Below, in pieces: positions 1 through 6,834 of a stretch of DNA of 18,486 bases. Origin of the DNA: an uncultured Oscillospiraceae bacterium (GTDB lineage: Bacteria; Bacillota; Clostridia; Oscillospirales; Oscillospiraceae); contig CAKTQE010000048.1 in NCBI GenBank assembly GCA_934593275.1, positions 1 to 18,486 of the forward strand, in the 5' to 3' direction. A program made the position numbers and the translations under genes. The notes beneath the pieces were generated by a model. It saw only the letters and a program-made list of their open reading frames with translations. It was not told the DNA's origin and did not search any database. Within the stretch, counting starts at the first letter, position 1; the number at the start of each line of letters is the position of its first letter.

Positions 1-1619
1 GGGGTCACGTCTACGGGGATGTTTTGGCCGGAGCCGGTTTCGGAGTAGTAGGCGGCCAGCTGGGCGGCCTGGGTCACGGTGTCGTCCGGGGGGTGCTTGC
101 CGCCGCAGGAGATGACCACGTGGCTGCCGTGGACTTTGGAGGCGTGGCACCAGATGTCGTCTTTTCTTGCCAATTTAAAGGTCAGTTCGTCATTTTGCCG
201 GTTGTTCCGGCCTACGTAAATGGGGAAACCATCGGTGCTTTCAAAGCGCATGGGCGGGAGCTTGCCCTGCTTGATTTTGCGCTTGGCTGTCTCCTGGCGG
301 ACATAGCCCCCCTGGGCCAGTTCCTGGCGGATTTCTTCCAGCTCCGCCTCGCTCTGGGCGCGGTTCAGTTCCTCTAAAACGCTTTCTAAATACTGGCACT
401 CGTCCTGGCCCAGGGCCAGCTGGTGGGTCAGTTCTTTCTGGGCGTTTTTCATCCGGGTGTAGTCTTTGTAGAATTTGGCGGCGTTCTGCTGGGGGGAGAG
501 GATGGGGCTTAGAGCGATCTCCACATCGGCCATATTTTCATCATAAAAGTCCTGGCAGCTGATGCTTGTTTGCCCCTTTTGGATGCGGTGGAGGTTGGCG
601 GTCAGGATGTCGCCCAGCTGCCGCAGACGTTCCCGGTCATAGGTGGCAGTCAGTTCCTTTTCCTGCAAGGCCATTTTCCGGCGCAGGCGGCTCACCTGGT
701 TGCTGACGGTTTTCCGCAGGGCCTGGCTCTTTTGCCGCATGGCATCCCGCCGGTCCCGGAGGGTGTAAAACCGGTCCAGTAGGTCACTGAAAGATGCCCC
801 TTGGGCGCAGTCGCCGTATTCCCGAATGGGGCAGAACGCAAACTGCTTCATGGTGCCGTCCGGGGCGGCAAAATACCAGGGGGCGGGATGGGACAGCTGC
901 TCCGTAAAGAACAGGTGCAGTTTTTCCGCCACGGCTTCCAAGTCCCGGCCCTCCAACCGCGCGTCGGTTTCCCCACAGGCAAACAGTGCCGCTTCCCGGG
1001 TCACCAGAGGGGAGAGTCCCCCCAGGCAGTCCATGAGCCTTTGGGACAGTTCGTCCGCCCCGGGGGCTGAGAGCATAGAAAGATAATCCTCCTGGGAAAG
1101 CTCCCGGGGGTTTTTCTTTTCAATGGGGCTGGGGTACTGATAGTGAAGCCCCGGCAGGGCGGGCCGGTTGCTTTCATCCAGGCCAATGCGCCGCAGGCAG
1201 TCCAGAATCCGGCCATCCGGGCCTAATAGATACACGTTGCAGGTCCTGCCCATAAGCTCGGCAATAAGCTTTTTCTGGATGGGGTAGCCCATTTCATCGG
1301 TGCAGTCAAAGGTAAAGGCCGCCCAACGCTCCATGGGGATCTGGGTGATCTCCGCAAGTCTTCCCCCCAGCAGGTGCTTCCGCAGGAACATGCAGAACAT
1401 CGGGGGTTCTGCCGGGTTTTCCGGGGAGGCGGCGGTAAGGTGGAGCCGGGGGGCCGTGGGGTTGGCGGCAATCAGCAGCTTTTCCCGGCCCTGACGGCCA
1501 CGAAGCCCAAAAATCAGGGTGTCCCGGCTGGGCTGGTAGATTTTTTCTACCTTGGCCTCCCCGCACCGCTGCCGCATTTCTTCCAGTACGCAGGAAAGAT
1601 AGGTCGCGTCAAATGCCAT
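1..1619 (-). CDS. rqcH: RqcH (NFACT/FbpA family) ribosome quality control protein, 3' end cut by window edge
   Basis: RqcH binds 50S subunits carrying an obstructed peptidyl-tRNA and recruits tRNA-Ala to add C-terminal Ala tails that mark the chain for degradation. The 539 visible residues read without a stop. They begin MAFDATYLSCVLEEM, followed by KIYQPS (26-31), PPMFCMFLRKHL (72-83), then a charged coiled-coil stretch in the middle, then GRNNRQND and DDIWCHASKVHGSHVVIS, which is the NFACT-R (DUF814) signature. The family is about 570-585 residues long, so roughly 30-45 are missing past the edge. The position matching the B. subtilis D97/R98 tRNA-binding pair reads E97-R98; E121-L122-M123 matches E-I-M. 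The start lies 11 bp inside the end of mrnC, so it is the last visible gene of the operon. Family assignment is firm; the numbering comparison to B. subtilis is from memory. Confidence 0.95.
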   Translation of the reverse strand, partial: MAFDATYLSCVLEEMRQRCGEAKVEKIYQPSRDTLIFGLRGRQGREKLLIAANPTAPRLHLTAASPENPAEPPMFCMFLRKHLLGGRLAEITQIPMERWAAFTFDCTDEMGYPIQKKLIAELMGRTCNVYLLGPDGRILDCLRRIGLDESNRPALPGLHYQYPSPIEKKNPRELSQEDYLSMLSAPGADELSQRLMDCLGGLSPLVTREAALFACGETDARLEGRDLEAVAEKLHLFFTEQLSHPAPWYFAAPDGTMKQFAFCPIREYGDCAQGASFSDLLDRFYTLRDRRDAMRQKSQALRKTVSNQVSRLRRKMALQEKELTATYDRERLRQLGDILTANLHRIQKGQTSISCQDFYDENMADVEIALSPILSPQQNAAKFYKDYTRMKNAQKELTHQLALGQDECQYLESVLEELNRAQSEAELEEIRQELAQGGYVRQETAKRKIKQGKLPPMRFESTDGFPIYVGRNNRQNDELTFKLARKDDIWCHASKVHGSHVVISCGGKHPPDDTVTQAAQLAAYYSETGSGQNIPVDVT

Positions 1620-2025
1620 GGGCTTCTCCCTCCATCACGGTCCGGAACAGCGCATTGATCCGCTCCGTCTGGCCGCTTAAAAACAAGGCCCCAAACAAAG
1701 CTTCCAGCCCGGTGGCCTTGGCATACTGGGCGGGGGTAGCGGCCTTGGGTACGGCGTGGACGTGGGCATTCTTCCCCCGGCGGTACCAGCTCAGTTCCTG
1801 GTCATTTAAAAGGGGCAAGAGCTTGTCCACAAATTCCGCCTGGGCCGGGGCGTTAACCAAGGCGATGGTCCGGCGGTGGAGTTCCTGGACGGTGGTATAG
1901 CCCTGGGCGCAGAGCCAGCCCCGGCACAGCAGTTCAAAGACCCCATCCCCCATATGGGCCAGGCCCAGATTGGAAATGGCATCGATTTTGCCCTTGTCCA
2001 GATTCATCTGAAAATAGTTTTCCAA
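1609..2025 (-). CDS. mrnC: Mini-ribonuclease 3 (MrnC)
   Basis: Mini-RNase III is a homodimeric RNase III catalytic domain without a dsRNA-binding domain; in B. subtilis it trims the ends of 23S rRNA precursor. The 138-residue product has the RNase III signature HMGDGVFEL with catalytic Asp27, RRGKNA (82-87), and TGLEALFGALFLSG holding the second acidic residue, Glu108. Length fits the family (about 130-145). I place the start at a TTG (2025-2023), giving MENYFQMNLDKG, because GAGGG sits 8 nt upstream. The alternative ATG at 2007, which forms an ATGA overlap with the preceding stop, has no comparable site. With the TTG start the gene overlaps the preceding gene by 22 bp; its stop overlaps rqcH by 11 bp, so the genes are probably translationally coupled. 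Function is secure; the start is about 70% sure. Confidence 0.92.
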   Translation of the reverse strand: MENYFQMNLDKGKIDAISNLGLAHMGDGVFELLCRGWLCAQGYTTVQELHRRTIALVNAPAQAEFVDKLLPLLNDQELSWYRRGKNAHVHAVPKAATPAQYAKATGLEALFGALFLSGQTERINALFRTVMEGEAHGI

Positions 2026-2513
2026 AAGTTTTTCCCTCGATTCAATAAAAACTGGGCGCAAAGCCCGGTGAACAGTCCGGTGACGATGCTGACGGCAATG
2101 AGAATGGGCAGATAGGCAAGGAGTCCCCAGGTGCCGCTGACCCACAGGGCTACGGCCATCTGGCCCACAGAGTGGGCCACTGCCCCGGCGCAGCCCGCCA
2201 CCCAAAGCTGGTTTTCTTTCAGTATTTTTTTAAGGCCGATGGTCAGGGCAATTGCCAAGGCCCCACCGGCGGCGGAATACAAAATGGTGCTGAAATTTCC
2301 GGCGAACACCGCCCCCAGAAACACCCGGGCGGCCAGCACCAGCACCCCCTCCCGGGAACCCAGGAGGAACACGGTAAACACCGTGACGATGTTGGCAAGG
2401 CCCAGCTTGACCCCCGGCACCGGGATGGGGGCGGGGAGTTGGGCTTCCAGCATAAAAATGGTCAGGGCAATGGCGGTGAGCAGCCCCAACAACACCATAC
2501 GTCTGGTTTTCAT
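2004..2513 (-). CDS. Gx transporter family membrane protein (heptaprenyl-PP synthase component I-like, PF07456 type)
   Basis: This is a 169-residue, very hydrophobic protein with about five membrane segments. The N-terminal helix (about 7-24) is followed by a Pro-rich patch and VPGVKLGLANIVTVF, the conserved block of the family named Gx transporter or heptaprenyl diphosphate synthase component I. Further conserved Gly/Ala-rich helices include LAARVFLGAVFAGNFS (60-75) and AVAHSVGQMAVA (110-121). Members resemble substrate-binding subunits of small transporters; the real substrate is not known to me and the prenyl-synthase name is historical. ATG at 2513 has AGGAGGGG 3-4 nt upstream, and the preceding GTPase-nuclease gene stops 8 bp before it, so it belongs to the same transcript. 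Why a membrane protein sits among ribosome-directed genes is unexplained. Family call fairly sure, function open. Confidence 0.85.
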   Translation of the reverse strand: MKTRRMVLLGLLTAIALTIFMLEAQLPAPIPVPGVKLGLANIVTVFTVFLLGSREGVLVLAARVFLGAVFAGNFSTILYSAAGGALAIALTIGLKKILKENQLWVAGCAGAVAHSVGQMAVALWVSGTWGLLAYLPILIAVSIVTGLFTGLCAQFLLNRGKNFWKTIFR

Positions 2514-2521
2514 AGCCCCTC

Positions 2522-5044
2522 CTAATAATACTGCCGCATTTCTTTCTGGGCCCGGTCAATTTCCTGCCGCAGTTCCCGGGCGGAGACCCGCAGAACGCCG
2601 GAACCCAGGGCGGACAGCTGCACCAGGCCGTCAGAACTGGCAACAGACACCCGGTAGTTGCCCCCAAACTGGGCGGCCAGATTCTGAATATAGGCATCTG
2701 CCGTCTCCCCCTCCCGGGTAAAGACCACCTGGATGCCAGCATCCTGATACTTTTCGCTGCCGGGCTGCCGGTAGCTGTCAAAGACCAGAACGGTACGGCA
2801 TTTCCGGAAAGCGGCGTAGCCCGTCAGCAGATCTTTCAGGTGCCGCCGGGCGGCGGAGAGGTCGTGTTTGGCGGTTTCCGCCAGGTCGTCCCAGGCGAAA
2901 ATCATGTTGTAGCCGTCTACGATGAGACAGTTCTCCTTGGGCTGCCGGATGGTCACCTCTTCCGTGGCCGGGGTCCGGGGGGCGGTATACTGGGGGCGGC
3001 GAATAGGGCCAAACTCCCGCTCCATGATTTGTTCCAGCTCCCGGTCATCAATGGCCGGGAGGGTCCGCAGCTGGGGCGGTTTTTCCTCTTTCAGACCGCT
3101 TTCCAGGTGCATGTAGTCCTTGACCTGATCCCACTTCACCGTGTGTCCCGCCCCGTGGGCGCAGAATACGGAGTCCGGGGTGTTTTCCAGGTCCGCCTCC
3201 GGGTCGTAGGCCGCCTGGGCAATGACCCGCTCTTCATCGTGACAGGGGGCGTAGCCGTGGAGGGACAGGGTGAGCCGTCCCAGACCCTGGGTGTAGGCCG
3301 CCACCTGGGCGGCGTAGTCTTTCAGTTCCGAGGCCGGGACCTGTCCCTCTAAGATGGATTCCCCACCCTGGGTCTCCGGCGGCTCCATGGTGCCGCCCAT
3401 GGCCCGGATGTCCGTAATGGCCCGGCCGATCTGGGGGGTGGGTACCGCCAGACGGAAATCATACCAGGGTTCCAGCAAGACAGATTTGGCCTGCATCAGC
3501 CCCTGCCGCACCGCCCGATAGGTGGCCTGTCGGAAGTCGCCGCCCTCGGTGTGCTTTAAGTGGGCCTTGCCCACCAGCAGGGTGATTTTCATATCCGTAA
3601 TGGGTGCGCCGGTCAGAACGCCCCGATGCTGTTTTTCCGCCAGATGGGTGAGGATCAGGCTTTGGTATCCAGCATCCAGCACGTCCGGGGGACATTTCGT
3701 ATCAAAAACCAGACCGGAACCAGGCTCTCCCGGCTCTAAGAGCAAATGCACCTCGGCGTAGTGCCGCAAAGGCTCAAAATGCCCTACCCCCTCTACGGTG
3801 TTTTCGATGGTCTCTTTGTAGAAGATTTTAGGGTCGCTGAGCTGGACATCCAGCTGAAAACGCTGCTTTATCAGGCTTTTCAATACTTCCAGCTGGACCT
3901 GGCCCATGATCTGCACCTGGATTTGCTGACCCTCCCAGGTCATGTGCAGCTGGGGTTCCTCCTCTTCCAGCTGCCGCAGCTTTGGAAACACCACCGCCGG
4001 GTCTGCCCCGGCAGGCAGCACCAGATGATAGGTCATCACCGGCTGGGAGACCATGGCTTGCCCTTGCGCCCCGGAACCCAGAACCTGGCCTACCCAGGTG
4101 TCCGTCAGGCCGGTAACGGCCAGAAGCGTCCCGGCGGGGGCTTCATTGAGGGTCTCAAATTTTTCTCCGGAATACAGCCGCAGACTCAGGGGCTTTTCTG
4201 TTTTGGTCTCCCCGTCACGGCCCATATAGGCAAGTTGAGCGCGCACAGTGAGACTGCCCCCGATGATTTTCATCCAGGTCAGCCGATTGCCCTGGGCATC
4301 CCGGGAGATTTTATAGACCCTGGCCCCAAATTCCCCAGGGTATTCCGGTTCCGGCCCATCGATTTCCAGGGCTTCCAGCAGTTCTTCCACGCCCTCTAAT
4401 TTCAAAGCCGACCCAAAGAAACAGGGGAAGAGCTTCCTGGCCCCAATGAGCCGCCGCAAATTTCCCGGCGTCACCGTGGCCCCTGCCAGATAGCTTTCCA
4501 GCAGGGCCTCGTCACAAAGGGCCGCCGCTTCCCAAAGGCTGTCTTCCTCCTGGGTAAAGTCCACGCAGCCGCTGCCAAATTCCTTTTGAAGAGACGCCAT
4601 CAGGGCCTCTTTTTTCGCTCCGGGCAAATCCATTTTATTGATGAATAAAAACACCGGCACCTGATACCGCTCCAACAGCTGCCACAACGTTCTGCTGTGG
4701 GCCTGAACCCCGTCACTGCCGCTGATCACCAGCACCGCACAGTCCAGAATGGGCATAACCCGCTCCGCTTCCGGCGCGAAATCCACATGCCCCGGGGTAT
4801 CCACCAGGGTCAGTTCCCGACCCTTTCCGGCAATCCGGGCTTGCTTTGAAAAAATGGTAATGCCCCGCTGCCGCTCCAATACAAAGCTATCCAGAAACGC
4901 ATCCCCATGATCCACCCGTCCCAACACCCGCCGGGTGCCGGAAACATACAAAAGCCCCTCAGAAAGGGTGGTCTTCCCTGCATCCACATGGGCCAGCAGC
5001 CCCACATTCAAGGGTCTGCGGGGTATATTCGTTTCTACAGACAT
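2522..5044 (-). CDS. Tet(M)/EF-G-like ribosome-binding GTPase fused to C-terminal Rae1/YacP-like NYN endoribonuclease
   Basis: The product has 840 residues. The GTPase has AHVDAGKTT (18-26), RGITI (60-64), DTPGH with His86 (82-86) and NKMD (136-139), then EF-G-like domains II-V to about residue 615. The whole matches the ribosomal protection family, which binds the factor site next to the A site. Tet(M) ends near residue 640; here a linker (about 650-700) leads to an extra domain. Residues 702-840 match B. subtilis Rae1 (YacP), the A-site mRNA endonuclease: LIVDGYNMIFAW, VLVFDSY, VVFTREGETADAYI, ASSD and SARELRQEI, with four acidic residues in place (D710, D756, D783, D805). The Tet(M) domain IV tip (SPVSTPADF) is replaced by HLKHTEGGDF (495-504), so tetracycline protection is unlikely. 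ATG 5044 is chosen for AAAGGGGG 7 nt upstream; a GTG at 5062 lies almost at the predicted transcript start. The family calls rest on remembered sequences; the joint function is inference. Confidence 0.93.
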   Translation of the reverse strand: MSVETNIPRRPLNVGLLAHVDAGKTTLSEGLLYVSGTRRVLGRVDHGDAFLDSFVLERQRGITIFSKQARIAGKGRELTLVDTPGHVDFAPEAERVMPILDCAVLVISGSDGVQAHSRTLWQLLERYQVPVFLFINKMDLPGAKKEALMASLQKEFGSGCVDFTQEEDSLWEAAALCDEALLESYLAGATVTPGNLRRLIGARKLFPCFFGSALKLEGVEELLEALEIDGPEPEYPGEFGARVYKISRDAQGNRLTWMKIIGGSLTVRAQLAYMGRDGETKTEKPLSLRLYSGEKFETLNEAPAGTLLAVTGLTDTWVGQVLGSGAQGQAMVSQPVMTYHLVLPAGADPAVVFPKLRQLEEEEPQLHMTWEGQQIQVQIMGQVQLEVLKSLIKQRFQLDVQLSDPKIFYKETIENTVEGVGHFEPLRHYAEVHLLLEPGEPGSGLVFDTKCPPDVLDAGYQSLILTHLAEKQHRGVLTGAPITDMKITLLVGKAHLKHTEGGDFRQATYRAVRQGLMQAKSVLLEPWYDFRLAVPTPQIGRAITDIRAMGGTMEPPETQGGESILEGQVPASELKDYAAQVAAYTQGLGRLTLSLHGYAPCHDEERVIAQAAYDPEADLENTPDSVFCAHGAGHTVKWDQVKDYMHLESGLKEEKPPQLRTLPAIDDRELEQIMEREFGPIRRPQYTAPRTPATEEVTIRQPKENCLIVDGYNMIFAWDDLAETAKHDLSAARRHLKDLLTGYAAFRKCRTVLVFDSYRQPGSEKYQDAGIQVVFTREGETADAYIQNLAAQFGGNYRVSVASSDGLVQLSALGSGVLRVSARELRQEIDRAQKEMRQYY

Positions 5045-5075
5045 AAAAAGGCCCCCTTTCACGGTTCATTCAGCC

Positions 5076-5104
5076 ATTATACCATGAAAAGGGGCATTCG
5101 CCAA
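5076..5104 (-). promoter_or_regulatory. Sigma-A extended -10 promoter for the GTPase-nuclease/Gx/mrnC/rqcH operon
   Basis: On the minus strand, TTGGCG (5104-5099, 4 of 6 consensus) is followed by a 17-nt spacer and a perfect TATAAT (5081-5076) preceded by TGG, an extended -10. Predicted transcription start is near 5069, giving a short leader of about 25 nt that carries AAAGGGGG. This supports translation from 5044 and not from 5062. Confidence 0.8.
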
Positions 5105-5138
5105 TATAAGAATTACGGGAAAGATAAAATATCCATAT

Positions 5139-5600
5139 GCCGCACGCCACGTTGAACGTATAACCTGTGGGGGTGAATGGTAAAACCCAATACACGGTAT
5201 ACGCAATGTAGCGGCGATGATTCATCGCCATCCAGCCCCGGCGAGGGGCTGGCCCGTTGCGAATACAACCCGTGCGGTTGAACGGAAACACCCCCCGATA
5301 TGTCATTCCGAGCGTAGTGAAACGGAGTCGAGGAATCTTCCCAAGTGGCAGATTTTACCTTGCGTTGGTACTTTCTGCCACGTAGTGGATTCCTCCACTC
5401 CGCTTGCGCTACGGTCGGAATGACAGACGTTTTTTGCATTGAGCGTTACAAATTCAAACGTACAACGATTCCGGCCCTGCGGGCCGGTTGGCGGCAGATT
5501 GCCGCCGCTACAGTGGGGATACCATAAATACCATTCAACGGCACAGGTTATACGTCCAACGTGGCGGGCGGCTAATAGCCGCCCCTACGATACATTTGTT
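5139..5600. repeat. Composite palindromic intergenic repeat with 43-bp terminal inverted repeats (copy 1)
   Basis: This fills most of the gap between the two minus-strand operons and holds no credible gene. The left arm 5139-5181 and right arm 5530-5572 are inverted repeats matching at 38 of 43 positions by eye. Just beyond the right arm lies GGGCGGCTAATAGCCGCCC (5566-5584). Inside is an internal unit framed by TGTAGCGGCG (5207-5216) and CGCCGCTACA (5503-5512), with hairpins at 5213-5229 (7-bp stem, 3-nt loop), 5232-5252 (CCAGCCCC/GGGGCTGG), about 5471-5487 and about 5490-5506. Another palindromic repeat is inserted at 5302-5424. The tail, CCCCTACGATACATTTGTT, is shared word for word with the second copy near 15900. 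No transposase is present, so it is best described as a MITE-like or REP-like dispersed element. From 5601 to 5706 I see nothing clear. Confidence 0.85.
5302..5424. repeat. Nested 123-bp palindromic repeat (GTCATTCCGAGC type)
   Basis: It begins GTCATTCCGAGCGTAGTGAA and ends in the near-exact reverse complement (CGGTCGGAATGAC). The outer arms of about 37 nt match at roughly 80%, and an inner pair, GTGGCAGATTTTACC and GGTACTTTCTGCCAC, continues the fold, so the whole stretch can form one long hairpin. It interrupts the internal unit of the surrounding composite repeat, which shows insertion after the outer element was in place. Similar GTCATTCCGAGC-type repeats are widespread between bacterial genes; that comparison is from general knowledge. 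Confidence 0.8.
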
Positions 5601-5706
5601 ACAAATACCGTATATTTTGCGTGTCTAATGCCGGTTTATCGTTTCGAATAATGAAAAAACGTGGTACGTTGACGTAGGGATGTTGGATCTGTTTGGTTAA
5701 ACGGCA

Positions 5707-6834
5707 TCACAACTGGCCAATAAACCGTTCCAGCCGGTTCAGGCTTTCGGTGAGGTCTTGGTCGCTGTAGCAGTAGGACAGGCGGATGTAGCCCTCACAG
5801 CCGAAGCAGGTGCCGGGGACGGCGGCAAGGCCGGCTTCTTTGATCATCCGCAGGCAAAAATCCCAGGAGGGAATGCCGAATTTTTGGATGCCGGGGAAGA
5901 CGTAAAAGGCCCCCTGGGGGTGGGGGTATGGAAGCCCCATCTGAGTCAGGCGGGCGCAGACGTAGTCCCGGCGGCGGCGGTAGAGGGCCTGGGTGGGGGC
6001 AACGTCTTGCTGAAGGGCGGTCTGGGCGGCATCTTGCAGGAACGTGGGAACGGCGGCAATTTCCGCGGCACTGAGCAGGAGCAGCCGCTCTAACAGATTT
6101 TCAGGGCAGACCAGATAGCCAATGCGCCAGCCGGTCATGGCGTAGGGCTTGGAAAAACTCTGGCAGAGGATGGTTTTGTCTTTTAGTTCTTCATCCAGGG
6201 ACAGATCTTCACAGGGTCCGTAGACCAGCTGATTATACACATTGTCACAGATCAGATACATATCCCGGTCTTTGAGGACCTCTTTTACCGCGTCCAGGCT
6301 CTCCCGGTTCAGAATGACGCCTGTGGGGTTACAGGGGGAGTTTAATACAATTGCCCTGGTTTTTTCCGTCAGACAGTCCGCAAGGCCCTGGGGGGTGATT
6401 TGGAAATCCGTTTTGCTGACGTCTAAAAACACGCTTTCCGCCCCGGCTGCGGTGGTGATGGTATCGTAGAGGGAAAATGCCGGGGTGGGGATGATCACCT
6501 GGTCTCCGGGGTTTAAGATTCCGGTGAGAGCGGTATAAAGGGCCTGGGTGGCCCCCACGGTCACCAGCACTTCTTCCGGGGCGGTTTTTCTTCCCCGGGC
6601 GGTTTCAAAGGCGGCAATGGCCCTCCGCAGGGGCAGGGTTCCCTGGTTGGGGGCGTAGTGGGTCTGATTTTCTTCCAAAGCCTTTATGGCCGCCAGCTTG
6701 ATCGGCTCCGGCGTTGGCAAGTCCGGCTCCCCGATGGTCAGCATCCGGCAGTCCGGGGTGGCCTTTGCCAGATTGGTGAAAACCCGGATGCCGCTGCGGG
6801 TCAGGGTTTCCAGGTTTTTATTTCCGGGCATCAT
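5707..6834 (-). CDS. patA: PLP-dependent class I/II aminotransferase, probable N-acetyl-LL-diaminopimelate aminotransferase
   Basis: A 375-residue fold-type I aminotransferase. Visible motifs are GEPDLPTP (35-42, substrate loop), NSPCNPTG with Asn169, ICDNVY with Asp197 and Tyr200, the PLP lysine in SFSKPYAMTGWRIGY (Lys229, Arg237), and the C-terminal carboxylate-binding Arg in YIRLSY. Motifs alone fit many aspartate-type aminotransferases. The specific call rests on context: its ATG overlaps the stop of the N-acetyl-diaminopimelate deacetylase by 4 bp (ATGA), and the pathway's acetyltransferase starts just across the divergent promoter. It would convert N-acetyl-2-amino-6-oxopimelate to N-acetyl-LL-diaminopimelate with glutamate as amino donor, in the cytoplasm. 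GGAG lies 8 nt before the first ATG. Family certain, substrate inferred (about 80%). Confidence 0.85.
   Translation of the reverse strand: MMPGNKNLETLTRSGIRVFTNLAKATPDCRMLTIGEPDLPTPEPIKLAAIKALEENQTHYAPNQGTLPLRRAIAAFETARGRKTAPEEVLVTVGATQALYTALTGILNPGDQVIIPTPAFSLYDTITTAAGAESVFLDVSKTDFQITPQGLADCLTEKTRAIVLNSPCNPTGVILNRESLDAVKEVLKDRDMYLICDNVYNQLVYGPCEDLSLDEELKDKTILCQSFSKPYAMTGWRIGYLVCPENLLERLLLLSAAEIAAVPTFLQDAAQTALQQDVAPTQALYRRRRDYVCARLTQMGLPYPHPQGAFYVFPGIQKFGIPSWDFCLRMIKEAGLAAVPGTCFGCEGYIRLSYCYSDQDLTESLNRLERFIGQL

Noticed and set aside
2522..5044. Tetracycline resistance gene
   Set aside because: The fold matches the ribosomal protection family, but the domain IV tip loop needed for drug displacement is different and the protein carries a nuclease domain; housekeeping neighbours also argue against a resistance island.
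5070..5651. Several short open frames on both strands between the two minus-strand operons
   Set aside because: They lie within the palindromic repeats, repeat-derived peptides recur in the other copy, and none has a proper ribosome site.
5654..5670. Terminator for the dapL-patA transcript (minus strand AACGT-ACC-ACGTT followed by T)
   Set aside because: The stem is only 5 bp and A-T rich, and the run of T overlaps the stem; too weak to list as a feature.
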